A stretch of DNA of 9,360 nucleotides from Actinobacteria bacterium UBA3086 (GCA_002367305.1 DFBG01000065.1:1-9360); one strand, 5' to 3'; positions 1 through 7,872 are shown, counted from the stretch's first letter. Numbers and translations are program-made. Notes: generated by a model not told the origin, from the sequence alone.

Positions 1-1
1 T

Positions 2-1114
2 GTGTTCCCGGATGACACCAACACACGTGGCAGTTCGCAGGTGCCGATCTCCAATGCGAACCTTGGCGTATGGGGTGTGAACATCACCAACCCCAATGCC
101 GGTTCTGACGGAGCACCGACGCAGCCGATCTACGAAAAGGTCGCTGAGGCTTCCTACGAGTGGCAGATGTGTCTCAAGTGCCACAGCATCTACGCGTGGG
201 GAACCAACACGCCTCCAGCGGTTCCCTCCGGCCAGACCAAGAGCGTTTCCACCGGCAGTTCCACGCGTGCAACGGCCAACATGACTGATGTGGGCCTCGA
301 CTTCAACACAAATCACTACGCATATCACCCGCTGTACGCGACGGGCAGGAACCAGCCGCCCACGAATGCGAACAGTGGGTGGACGAATTCAGGTATTGCC
401 CGACAGAACGCGACGACTATCGGTCTGGCGAACACGATGACCGATGGCTGGCTGACCACGAGCCTCGTCACATGCTCCGATTGTCATGGCAACAACGACT
501 GGTCAAGCACCGCCTCGCGAGGACCTCATGGGTCCGATCAGCCATGGATTTTGCGTGGGGTGAACACCGGTGTCAAGGTGACCCTGCATACTGGAGGGAC
601 AGCGGCTCCCAACGCGAGCGCGCCTTCAGGAAGCGGCAACCTCTGCATCAACTGTCATCGTGCCGACGTGTACGGATATGGTGACGGCAGCGGGCCATCT
701 TCGGATGATGATACGCTTTCCAGGCAAGGTCACCTGGGTTCGGGCATGGCTGCCAAGTGCGGTAACGGCGGATTGTTGCCGTGGGCACCGGTCAGCTCAG
801 GTTGCTATCTCTGCCATGGTGGTCGTGGCGATGACGGTACTGAGGCGGTGGGTGTTGTCCATGGTTCGTCAATGGGACGGGGAGACGGCAACTCTACCGC
901 TGCTGACGGAAATGACGCACAGGATGGCACTCTAACCGGAGACGAAATGGGTAAGCGCTTCATGAATGGTGCGAGCTGGGATGCTCATGTTCTGGGCGAT
1001 ACCGGCGGTACTATCGGTTGCAGCACGATCAACGCTGACAACCAGTATTCGGAATGCGCTCAGCACACCGGAACTAAGGCCACTGCTTCCGAGTATCTCT
1101 ATCAGTGGGAGTAG
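2..1114 (+). CDS. Multihaem c-type cytochrome, C-terminal part (5' end outside window)
   Basis: Secreted electron-transfer protein that carries covalently bound haem. The 370 visible residues contain four canonical CXXCH sites: CLKCH (57-61), CSDCH (158-162), CINCH (215-219) and CYLCH (268-272), counting from the codon at base 2. Histidines that could be distal ligands lie between them, for example in NHYAYHP (105-111), GPHGSD (174-179) and GVVHGSS (284-290). The spacers are rich in Gly, Ser, Asn and Thr, as is usual for extracellular multihaem proteins. The frame is open to the window edge, no ribosome-binding site can be seen and no signal peptide is present, so the GTG at base 2 is very probably internal and the gene starts upstream. 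The C-terminus ends at YLYQWE without a membrane helix or sortase signal. A further C-X11-CAQH pattern lies at 340-355. The cytochrome-maturation genes that follow 47 bases downstream fit it as a client. The physiological role (extracellular electron transfer or a reductase partner) cannot be decided here. Confidence 0.93.
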   Translation: MFPDDTNTRGSSQVPISNANLGVWGVNITNPNAGSDGAPTQPIYEKVAEASYEWQMCLKCHSIYAWGTNTPPAVPSGQTKSVSTGSSTRATANMTDVGLDFNTNHYAYHPLYATGRNQPPTNANSGWTNSGIARQNATTIGLANTMTDGWLTTSLVTCSDCHGNNDWSSTASRGPHGSDQPWILRGVNTGVKVTLHTGGTAAPNASAPSGSGNLCINCHRADVYGYGDGSGPSSDDDTLSRQGHLGSGMAAKCGNGGLLPWAPVSSGCYLCHGGRGDDGTEAVGVVHGSSMGRGDGNSTAADGNDAQDGTLTGDEMGKRFMNGASWDAHVLGDTGGTIGCSTINADNQYSECAQHTGTKATASEYLYQWE

Positions 1115-1161
1115 CACGCGGTGAGTTGCCGTCAGGCGATGCTTGGGGAGGTCGGAAGTAG

Positions 1162-2481
1162 ATGATGGCGCGATTGGCGCGAATCGCCGATCTCGTGTAT
1201 CACGTCGTTTCCTCTGCTCGGGTGGCGGCCGCCGTGATTCTCGCGTGGATCCTTTTGCTGTTGGTGTGGATTGTCCCCTTTGTGTTCTACGGCATTCCCG
1301 GCAGCCGAATTCAGGCGATCATCAATCGCGAGCCGTTCTTCATAGTGGTGTACGTAGCACTGATCATCTCAACTGTGGCGTGTATCCTCCCGCGGAGCAT
1401 TAGGGTTGTACGGCGTGCGAGGCGAGTTGTCGGGCGTGATACAGCACCACGGTTTCCTAGTGCCTCGACGGTCGTCGCGTCCGCACCCGATCTCGCTCGG
1501 GTGGCGAATGCTGTCAGGAGGGCAGGGTTCCATCAAGCAGTGATCGGTGAAGGTTGGGTCTGGGGTGTTCGGAACCGTTGGACCGGCCTCGGAACTCTCT
1601 TCTTCCATGCATCATTTCTTGTCATCGCCTGCGCTGTGGGCGTGGTCGCATATGCGGGATCCGGCTTCACCGGTGAGTTCGTCCTCACTGAGGGCGAGAG
1701 TGCTCTTGTGGATTCTGATGCGTACATCACCATGGACGGTGACGGTGCGCCCCGTCAGCTCGATGTCGGCGCGGTCAGCATTGAACCTCACTTCCATGAA
1801 GATGTGCTCCTGTTCACTAGGCTCGAGGCAACTCTGGAGACACCGTCTGGACTGAAACGGGTCTCTGTTGGGAATCCCTGGCATCCGGACATCCTGACCA
1901 ACGTTGCTCTGACCGACTTTGGTTGGTCGCTGCAGGTGACTGGTGATGCTTCGGCGGGAACAACAGGAACGTCCGTGTACGATCTCAAAGTGTTCCCCTC
2001 AGGCACCAAGGATAGATTCGAGATCAATCTTGGTCGGGACACTTACTTCGTTGACGTTCGGGTGTTCGGCGATTATGTGGACCGTGACGGTCAACCAGGG
2101 AGTCGATCGTTCAACGCCGACAACCCTCGAGTACTCATCTCTGTCTGGCGTGCGATGTCCAACGGCGAGGATCGGCTCCTGATCGACAATGAGCTTTTGG
2201 CGCCAGGCGATGTGGTCGAGTTGGTCGATGCCACACTCCGAATCGACGGCGTGCTCACGCACGGCGTTTTCCAGGTCACTCACGATCCTGCGCGAGCGGT
2301 CGTTCTGTTTGCGCTGTTCCTTGGCCTCTTGGGCACAGTGGTACGACTGCTGTTTCCTAGAACTGAACTCCTGATATGGCAGAGTGATGAACAGACTCAC
2401 GTACACGTTCGCAGCGATGTCTACGGCCGACAGGCTCCGATCGAGGCGCGAATCTCCAGCATCATCAAGAGGAGAGGGTGA
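1162..2481 (+). CDS. resB: ResB/Ccs1-family cytochrome c biogenesis protein, divergent copy 1
   Basis: Membrane subunit of System II cytochrome c maturation, which works with a CcsA partner to deliver haem and present reduced apocytochrome. The 439 residues show the ResB layout: two N-terminal membrane helices (about 20-43 and 57-78), a third at 145-165, a large extracytoplasmic domain (about 168-375) and a last helix at 377-397 followed by a short charged tail. H149 in FFHASFLVI matches the position of the conserved membrane histidine in LLHLSLLII of the second copy. The copy is unusual: the family signature around GTLIPQ after helix 1 is missing, and the extracytoplasmic domain shows little of the VNHP motif seen in the second copy. 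ATG codons at 1162 and 1165 are both possible starts; GGGAGGT at 1146-1152 favours 1162. The next gene begins one base after the stop codon. Family assignment is fairly sure; whether it is an active maturase is not. Confidence 0.85.
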   Translation: MMARLARIADLVYHVVSSARVAAAVILAWILLLLVWIVPFVFYGIPGSRIQAIINREPFFIVVYVALIISTVACILPRSIRVVRRARRVVGRDTAPRFPSASTVVASAPDLARVANAVRRAGFHQAVIGEGWVWGVRNRWTGLGTLFFHASFLVIACAVGVVAYAGSGFTGEFVLTEGESALVDSDAYITMDGDGAPRQLDVGAVSIEPHFHEDVLLFTRLEATLETPSGLKRVSVGNPWHPDILTNVALTDFGWSLQVTGDASAGTTGTSVYDLKVFPSGTKDRFEINLGRDTYFVDVRVFGDYVDRDGQPGSRSFNADNPRVLISVWRAMSNGEDRLLIDNELLAPGDVVELVDATLRIDGVLTHGVFQVTHDPARAVVLFALFLGLLGTVVRLLFPRTELLIWQSDEQTHVHVRSDVYGRQAPIEARISSIIKRRG

Positions 2482-2485
2482 CGTG
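2470..2485 (+). promoter_or_regulatory. Ribosome-binding site fixing the GTG start of the first ccsA
   Basis: AGGAG at 2470-2474 lies eight bases before a GTG at 2483-2485 that is in frame with the first CcsA-like protein. The frame is also open from an ATG at 2384, but that start would overlap resB by nearly 100 bases and would add a 33-residue, Arg/Ser-rich segment not expected before the first membrane helix of CcsA. The GTG gives a protein starting MTPAEMVFLA, which runs directly into the helix. The site is inside the last codons of resB, so the two genes are probably translationally coupled. Confidence 0.75.
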
Positions 2486-3289
2486 ACACCAGCTGAGATG
2501 GTTTTTCTTGCGATCGCATCGATCGCATCGGTCGTCTCGCTCGTTGCGAGATGGACATCCAAGGATTCGAGCGGAGCGCAAGCGCCTACTATTGGCGCGC
2601 TTGTTGCGATAGCGGGGCTTACCATTGTGGCCACGCTGCGCTGGATTGCGACGGGGCATCCGCCGATCTTTGGCACATATGAGAACTCGATAGCCTCCTC
2701 CATAGCAGTGCTCTGCGTTGTGGTGTGGCTTGACCTTAGATCCGTTGCCGCTGTCACGTCATGGCACACACGGCTACTTGCGGCATGGGCTCCGCTCACG
2801 TTGGCATATGGCCAGTTCTTCGCCAGCACTAGGCTCCCGCTCACCATTTCGGAGCGCAGCCTCTGGGTAGATCTGCATGTCACCTTCGCGTGGGCCGCGT
2901 ATGCAGTTCTGCTCTCGGCATCAATGGCTGGAGTCGCTCGATTGATCGACCCCGATGAGAACCATCATGAGATGCTGGATGCTTCGATCGTACGAGGTAT
3001 CGGCATGGGATTCGCACTCTTCACAGGAGTGATCGTCGTTGGCAGCGTATACACGCACGAGTTGTTCGCCGAGTGGTTCCGTTGGGAGATTGTTGAGGTG
3101 TTCAGCGCTGCGACGTGGCTTGCATACGGACTTGCGCTACATGCACGGCTCATTTCGGGGTGGCGTGGCCGTCGTCTGGCATGGCTGGTGATCGTTGTAG
3201 TGCCCTTACTGCTGTGCTCGTTCTGGTCATGGAGCATCTATCAGAACACATACCATTTCTTCGATATCGTGCCGGTTCCCGCATTCTGA
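2483..3289 (+). CDS. ccsA: CcsA/ResC-like haem-handling membrane protein with degenerate WWD motif
   Basis: Polytopic membrane protein of the CcsA/ResC/HemX-type family, 268 residues from the GTG start, with about eight hydrophobic segments. Family members bring haem to the outer face and hold it near a tryptophan-rich WWD loop for ligation. The usual histidines are present by comparison with the second copy in this window: H132 (LHVTFAW, periplasmic His 1), H220 (ALHARL, membrane His) and H258 (NTYHFF, periplasmic His 2). The GHPPIFGTYENS segment (58-69) matches the family's GHFP...YE motif. However, the WWD core is strongly changed: where the second copy has WGQYWGWDPVEIWS (211-224), this one has THELFAEWFRWEIVEVFS (191-208), keeping only scattered aromatic and acidic positions, with TWLAYG conserved after it. 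Overall identity to the second copy is low. It follows the divergent resB by one base. It may be specialised for an unusual substrate, or may bind haem without ligating it. Confidence 0.85.
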   Translation: MTPAEMVFLAIASIASVVSLVARWTSKDSSGAQAPTIGALVAIAGLTIVATLRWIATGHPPIFGTYENSIASSIAVLCVVVWLDLRSVAAVTSWHTRLLAAWAPLTLAYGQFFASTRLPLTISERSLWVDLHVTFAWAAYAVLLSASMAGVARLIDPDENHHEMLDASIVRGIGMGFALFTGVIVVGSVYTHELFAEWFRWEIVEVFSAATWLAYGLALHARLISGWRGRRLAWLVIVVVPLLLCSFWSWSIYQNTYHFFDIVPVPAF

Positions 3290-3296
3290 GGTCGTT

Positions 3297-5978
3297 GTGG
3301 TGAAACGCTTGAACATCTCGTCCAATCCAAGAGACGTGCGTCGTCGCATTGAATGGACGGTTGCCGTTCTTTTCGTGGTGGCGGTTGTGCTCATCGTGCC
3401 TATCGTGACCTTTGATGGACTGAGGGGACCGCAAACAGAGGTTCCTGCTCAAATGGAATCTGTCGCAGTGGAGATATTCGATCTTGGTGTGACGTATCAG
3501 CTCGAAGATACGCGGATATTTGCACTGTCTTCATCCCGTGAAGGCATCGCGGACCGTGTCGATCCGGCTGGGATACTCCCTGACGACACGCTCGAGGCGT
3601 TCCTCTTGGACGCTGAAGGCGGGTTCATTGTGGTCGACAGACCTACGGAAACCGTTCCCGCTGGACGTGTGCGGTTGTTTGGGCCCCAAGCTGCACCTGT
3701 GAGTGAGTTTCTCATTCCGAGTGGCGCAGCGCTCTTTTCATCGGCTTTGGATGGCGGTCTGTGGGTTGGCTTCGCTGTGGGAAAAACCGGAACGGAGCTG
3801 GTGAGGCGGTATTCTCCCGAGGGCGATCTCCTGGGTGAGTATCCGCTTCCCGCCGGAGTGCTCGCGCGGAGCCTGTCTGTGGCCCCCACAGGGGAACTCT
3901 GGGTTCAGGTGGAGGAGTCCGAGGTTGAGATGGAGACCTATGCGGCCACCTATCGCAGCTACCTGTTGCCAGTTGCTGTTGGTGAGGATCTCGCCCCCGC
4001 GCTGGATCCGGCTGCTGGAGCCATAGAGGGCAACTTCATCGGTTTCGACGGTCGCCTCTACTCTCTCTCGATGGAGTCGATCCCCCAAGGCGAAGAGGCT
4101 AATGAATACGCTTCGGTGCTCACCGCGTTGGCTTCGGACGGCTCGCGAACCACATTTGATGTGCCGCCCGGGTACCGCCCCTTTGCGGCCGATCTCGATG
4201 GACGTGTCTATTGTGAGGAGCTTGCGATCGATCGCACTCCTGACCGCTACCGTGGAAGTGTAGGGGAAGGCTCTTTTGGGGTAACGGAACTGCTCGTCCT
4301 CGACAGGAACGGTATGTATGCAAGGGTACCGGTCGAAGCTCGATCTGGTACGAATGCCCTTTTGCCCATCGTCCAGACATCGGACGACGGACGGATTCTC
4401 ACAGTCCTGCGTGAGGGCGAATCCATTCGCTTCTCGACTCTCGCGCCTCATCCGGATGAATCGCGCTCGTTGGCCGATGCTGATCTGAGGGATGCTGAGA
4501 TAGGACTCGTCGGTGGACCTATGCTCCTCTCCGGCGATCCATATCGCGCACTCGACGACATGCAGCGCAATTACATGAGTCTCATATATGCGGGTCTCAC
4601 TCGATATGATGACTCGCTGACGGCGGTCCCGGATATGGCCGTGTCTGTTCCCGAGCCGGGCGCAGGCGTGTCTGACGACGGCTTGACGATCACATACGAA
4701 CTTCGGGGCGACCTGAGATGGCATGACGATGTGCCAGTCACAGGTGAGGACGTGGTGGCGACGTGGCGATATCTGAGTGCGCCTTCGGTGATACCGCGTG
4801 GCCGGCCCTTCCCGGGGTTCGATCATATCGAGTCGGTGTCTGCCTCGGGACAGATTGTCACGGTGAACCTTTCCGTCCCGTTCGGTGCAGGGCCGGAGAG
4901 TTTCTTTCCGTTCGTGCTTCCCGCTCATCTCCTAGACTCCTCGGTGCCCTCACTCAACGCCGGATTCTGGAGCGCCCCGATCGGCTGTGGACCATATCGC
5001 CTGACGCGATGGACTGCCGACGGACTGTGGCAGCTGGAGGCACACGATGATTCTCCGCGCGGGCCCGTTTCAGTCGGCACGATACGTGTTCGCTTCGAGG
5101 AGTCCGAGGAAGCCTTGCTTGCTCTGCAGACGGCGCCGGTGCCCACGGTGTGGTCTTGGGTGGACCCCTTCATGCTCGCTGATCTTCGTCGCGATGCAGT
5201 GGGACAACTCGAGCGCTGGCCAACCGGTCGCTGGTTCGGTCTCATCTTCAACGATGATGCGTCAACGCTTGCGGATCCCCGCGTTCGCCGAGCGTTGATC
5301 GAATCGTTTCCGATACAGGAACTAGAGAAGAACGTATGGGACATGCGTGACGATGATCGTGCTCCAAGCCTGTTCTCGGTACCGGGAATCGCGATGCCGA
5401 GTGGTGACGCGGTCGACGCATCGGTGGGTGTCGGGACCTCCACGACGTTCGACTACGCAGGTGGACTGCGTTTCGGCTGGCCTGAAACCGCATATTTGCA
5501 GCTCGAGACGGTGGAAAAGGCGTGGGCGGATGCGGGTTTGCAGGTGGATCGATCTGCGGGACGCACGGACTTCTATGTGGCATGGATCATGAATGGGTTC
5601 CTTGCGCGCCGCGAGTTCGAGATAGCCGAGGGCGTATTCCCTGCCTACCCTGATGCCGGATGGGGGGGCGTGTTCGATTCGTTCGATATCCCCTCCAGGC
5701 AGAACCCGTCAGGAGTCGGTGTCGGGGCACTCGATGACGCGACTCTGCGCCAGCTCTTCGAGCAGGCCAAAGCTGAGTACGATGATGACCGTCGCAAGGA
5801 GCTGAGCGCGCAGATCGCCGATAGACTAGTTGAGCTCTCCGCTTTCATGTTCGAACGCGCCGAATACCGCTACTCGGCAAGAGTCGGCGACATTGACGGG
5901 TTCGCGCCAGCGCCGTACCCCGCAGGCGATTTCTGGAACATCGAGTCCTGGAGCGTATCCGGACGTGACAGCAAATGA
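3297..5978 (+). CDS. Membrane-anchored beta-propeller-like / family 5 solute-binding fusion protein
   Basis: Large extracytoplasmic protein of 893 residues with no assigned function. An Arg-rich N-terminus (PRDVRRR, 11-17) precedes one membrane helix (about 20-38), so the rest should face outside. Residues about 50-385 hold at least six segments of the type (A/S)xxDGx(L/I/V)(W/Y/I)V, e.g. EGGFIVVDR (107-115), DGGLWVGF (152-159), TGELWVQV (198-205), DGRLYSLS (251-258), DGRVYCEE (301-308) and DGRILTVL (364-371), as in NHL or SMP-30-like propellers. Residues about 397-885 look like an SBP_bac_5 (oligopeptide-type) binding domain: NYMSLIYAGLTRYDDSLTAV (425-444), LTITYELRGDLRWHDDVPVT (463-482), PIGCGPYRLTRW (561-572) and LADPRVRRALIE (658-669) match its conserved blocks. 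No lipobox and no ABC permease or ATPase gene is in view. GAGGT at 3288-3292 suits GTG 3297 or, with better spacing, GTG 3300. Its place between two ResB-CcsA pairs suggests a role in handling apocytochrome or sensing peptides; this is inference. Confidence 0.85.
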   Translation: MVKRLNISSNPRDVRRRIEWTVAVLFVVAVVLIVPIVTFDGLRGPQTEVPAQMESVAVEIFDLGVTYQLEDTRIFALSSSREGIADRVDPAGILPDDTLEAFLLDAEGGFIVVDRPTETVPAGRVRLFGPQAAPVSEFLIPSGAALFSSALDGGLWVGFAVGKTGTELVRRYSPEGDLLGEYPLPAGVLARSLSVAPTGELWVQVEESEVEMETYAATYRSYLLPVAVGEDLAPALDPAAGAIEGNFIGFDGRLYSLSMESIPQGEEANEYASVLTALASDGSRTTFDVPPGYRPFAADLDGRVYCEELAIDRTPDRYRGSVGEGSFGVTELLVLDRNGMYARVPVEARSGTNALLPIVQTSDDGRILTVLREGESIRFSTLAPHPDESRSLADADLRDAEIGLVGGPMLLSGDPYRALDDMQRNYMSLIYAGLTRYDDSLTAVPDMAVSVPEPGAGVSDDGLTITYELRGDLRWHDDVPVTGEDVVATWRYLSAPSVIPRGRPFPGFDHIESVSASGQIVTVNLSVPFGAGPESFFPFVLPAHLLDSSVPSLNAGFWSAPIGCGPYRLTRWTADGLWQLEAHDDSPRGPVSVGTIRVRFEESEEALLALQTAPVPTVWSWVDPFMLADLRRDAVGQLERWPTGRWFGLIFNDDASTLADPRVRRALIESFPIQELEKNVWDMRDDDRAPSLFSVPGIAMPSGDAVDASVGVGTSTTFDYAGGLRFGWPETAYLQLETVEKAWADAGLQVDRSAGRTDFYVAWIMNGFLARREFEIAEGVFPAYPDAGWGGVFDSFDIPSRQNPSGVGVGALDDATLRQLFEQAKAEYDDDRRKELSAQIADRLVELSAFMFERAEYRYSARVGDIDGFAPAPYPAGDFWNIESWSVSGRDSK

Positions 5979-6451
5979 GGAAGAGTGCTCTCGTGCTGTT
6001 CACAGTGTTGCTTCTTCTGGCTGCATACCTGTTCGTGGGTCGTCCGTGGCTTCAGGAGCGGAGTGTGAAGCAGGCCATCGTGGAGTACGATCTGGCTCTC
6101 ACCGATGCGTTCTTGACCGGCGACTCAGGTGAGCTCTCTGCGGTGGCAACACCGAATCAGAGGTCCTCGGTCGCCAGCTATCTGGGACTCTTCGAACTGC
6201 AGGGCATTCGGCTCAGAGCTGAGCTCATCTCACTTGAGCTGATCGAGTCCGAAGTGACGCAGGATGGTGCTACTGCAGAGGTACAAGAGTTGTGGAGATA
6301 CGATGGCCTTAGTGCCGACGGTCTCTCCACGGGAGACCGCAATGTTGAAGCGTCGACACTACGCTACGTGCTTGTCAGGAGCGAGGGACGCTGGATGATC
6401 GACGATGTTGTTGTGATCAGTACGGAGAGTCGCGAGGAGGTCGGGCAATGA
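5975..6451 (+). CDS. Small membrane-anchored protein with compact extracytoplasmic domain
   Basis: I do not recognise this 158-residue protein as a named family. It has a short basic N-terminus (MRK), one hydrophobic helix (about 4-21) that could be a signal anchor or uncleaved signal peptide, and an outside domain of about 130 residues. That domain starts with a helical stretch (SVKQAIVEYDLALTDAFLTG, 30-49), followed by a probable helix (61-85) and strand-like segments (AEVQELWRYDGL, 101-112; LRYVLVRSEGRWMIDDVVV, 129-147). The order helix, helix, then a beta sheet ending in 'xGRWxIDDV' resembles NTF2-like or ARC6-IMS-like folds, which are small ligand- or protein-binding cones. There are no Cys residues and no haem motif. 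The ATG overlaps the stop codon of the preceding gene as ATGA, with only a weak ribosome-binding site, and its own stop overlaps resB copy 2 as ATGA, so it is translated as part of the same module. Fold suggestion is weak. Confidence 0.85.
   Translation: MRKSALVLFTVLLLLAAYLFVGRPWLQERSVKQAIVEYDLALTDAFLTGDSGELSAVATPNQRSSVASYLGLFELQGIRLRAELISLELIESEVTQDGATAEVQELWRYDGLSADGLSTGDRNVEASTLRYVLVRSEGRWMIDDVVVISTESREEVGQ
6434..6451 (+). promoter_or_regulatory. Strong Shine-Dalgarno and ATGA overlap at the second resB start
   Basis: GAGGAGGT at 6434-6441 lies six bases before the ATG at 6448, whose last bases form the TGA stop of the preceding gene. The strong site lets resB be translated at a higher level than the small upstream gene while remaining coupled to it. 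A similar AGGAGG (7856-7861) with an ATGA overlap precedes the second ccsA. Confidence 0.75.
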
Positions 6452-7872
6452 TCCGACCGCCACGTGCTCGTTGGTTCCGATTTATTGCGTCGCCCCGAGT
6501 GGCATCCTCCCTGATCGCGGCAATGGCCGGGCTCTCCCTGCTGGGGATACTGATACCTCAGCGTGCCCTTCTGACCACGGACATGATGACCGATTTCGAG
6601 AACTCCGCGCCCGTTCTGGCGCGGGTGCTCGATGTGCTCGGGCTCGATGCACTGTTCAGCGGATGGCCTGTCGTCACGATTGCCGGGCTTCTTGCGCTCA
6701 GCACCGTCACGTGCACGTGGAACCGAATCGACAGATATGCGCGCGGGATCTCAGCAGCCCCTGCGCCCGTGGTTCGCCGAATCTCCGCAGACACGTCAAG
6801 TCACGAAGCTCTTCACGAGGGCATCATGGTGTCTCGTGTGCGGAACGTCATGCACGCTGCTGGATGGGCAACACTGGAGTCGCCAGGCCGCGTCGTGGGG
6901 GTGAAGGGGAGGCGTGGATTCCTGGGCTCCATGTTGCTTCACCTGAGTCTTCTCATCATCATGGTCGGCGGTTCGGCCACAGCTCTGAGTGACTTCTCCG
7001 GTACTTTGCTGTTGGCCGAGGGTCAGACGGTGATCGATGAACCCTCGGCGTACCTGACTGTGGAGAAGGTGCCGCGCCTTGGAGAGGCTTTCACGGGCGC
7101 TCGCTTGACCTTGGACTCTATGCGCTTCACCTATCAGGATGGCCAGATCGTTGAGGCGATAGCCACCATGTCCGGCCTCGACACCTCGGCCAGGCGTTCG
7201 ACGTTCGAGGCCCGGGTGAACCACCCATTCGAATTGGCGGGCAAGTCGTACCTGGTTCAGAACTCCGGACTGGTTGCGGATCTCACGCTGTCAACGGAAG
7301 GAAGATCAGAGGGATTGATCGTCAATCTTGCCGACGTGACACCGTACGGGTGGGCCGATGAGATAGCGTTGTCATCGACAGATGCCTCAACTCCATCGCC
7401 GACAACCCTCTCATTACTCGCTTCACCTGTGACACTTGAAGCGGGAGAGACACTGCCTGTCGAGCAGTTTCTCATCGGTCAGCCACAACTCAGTCTTCGC
7501 GCAGTCACAGGTGCCGATGTCGGCGAGGTTCAGACTCTGACGGCGGGTTCATCTGTAGAGGTGGCGCCAGATGTGGTGGTCACGTTCAATGGGGTGAGAT
7601 ATTGGACGAGATTCCTGGTCCGACAAGATACGGCGCGGTGGGTGGTGTACCTTGGGTTCTGGTTCGGTGTTCTCGGAATCGTGTGGCGGTTCCTCATGCC
7701 GGAGCGCCGTGTTTCCATGAGCCTCATAGCGACTCACGGGGAGTCACCATATGTGAACCTCGGTTACCGGGTGCGACCATGGCGGGGAATCGTCTGGCCC
7801 GGTGATCAAGCTCTACTCGATGAACTCGCAGCCTCGGTGAATGCCGAGGAGACACAGGAGGACGCGTCATGA
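6448..7872 (+). CDS. resB: ResB/Ccs1 cytochrome c biogenesis protein, canonical copy 2
   Basis: System II maturation subunit of 474 residues with the typical ResB arrangement. Helix 1 (about 17-37) carries the signature GLSLLGILIPQ (28-38); helix 2 is at about 74-90 and ends in STVTCTWNR (85-93), a common ResB feature. Helix 3 (158-178) contains GSMLLHLSLLII with H165, which corresponds to the membrane haem-ligand histidine known from CcsB parts of CcsBA fusions. The long extracytoplasmic domain (about 180-395) includes VNHPFELAGKSYLVQNSG (257-274), matching the family's VNxPLxxxGxxxYQ block. The last helix (397-416) is preceded by RWVVYLGFWFGVLG and followed by MPERRV and a cytoplasmic tail of about 55 residues. 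It partners the next gene, with which it overlaps by ATGA. Both parts together would move haem outward and ligate it to CXXCH apocytochromes. No ccdA or thioredoxin-like resA gene for apocytochrome reduction is in the window. Confidence 0.93.
   Translation: MIRPPRARWFRFIASPRVASSLIAAMAGLSLLGILIPQRALLTTDMMTDFENSAPVLARVLDVLGLDALFSGWPVVTIAGLLALSTVTCTWNRIDRYARGISAAPAPVVRRISADTSSHEALHEGIMVSRVRNVMHAAGWATLESPGRVVGVKGRRGFLGSMLLHLSLLIIMVGGSATALSDFSGTLLLAEGQTVIDEPSAYLTVEKVPRLGEAFTGARLTLDSMRFTYQDGQIVEAIATMSGLDTSARRSTFEARVNHPFELAGKSYLVQNSGLVADLTLSTEGRSEGLIVNLADVTPYGWADEIALSSTDASTPSPTTLSLLASPVTLEAGETLPVEQFLIGQPQLSLRAVTGADVGEVQTLTAGSSVEVAPDVVVTFNGVRYWTRFLVRQDTARWVVYLGFWFGVLGIVWRFLMPERRVSMSLIATHGESPYVNLGYRVRPWRGIVWPGDQALLDELAASVNAEETQEDAS

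Noticed and set aside
2384..2482. Upstream ATG start for the first ccsA, adding 33 residues
   Set aside because: It would overlap resB deeply and add a polar Arg/Ser-rich segment, while a GTG at 2483 has a well-placed AGGAG.
2510..2528. Tandem CGATCGCAT repeat including GCGATCGC
   Set aside because: Two nine-base copies encode IAS-IAS within a membrane helix; only one GCGATCGC was noticed and it is explained by coding sequence.
1999..2883. Minus-strand open frame of 294 codons across resB copy 1 and the first ccsA
   Set aside because: It spans the antisense of two recognisable membrane protein genes and has no family motif of its own.
3738..4928. Long open frame of 396 codons on the minus strand inside the fusion gene
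   Set aside because: It lies wholly opposite a well-supported gene; its translation is rich in Arg, His and Ser with no membrane, fold or family pattern. It is a by-product of GC-rich codon use.
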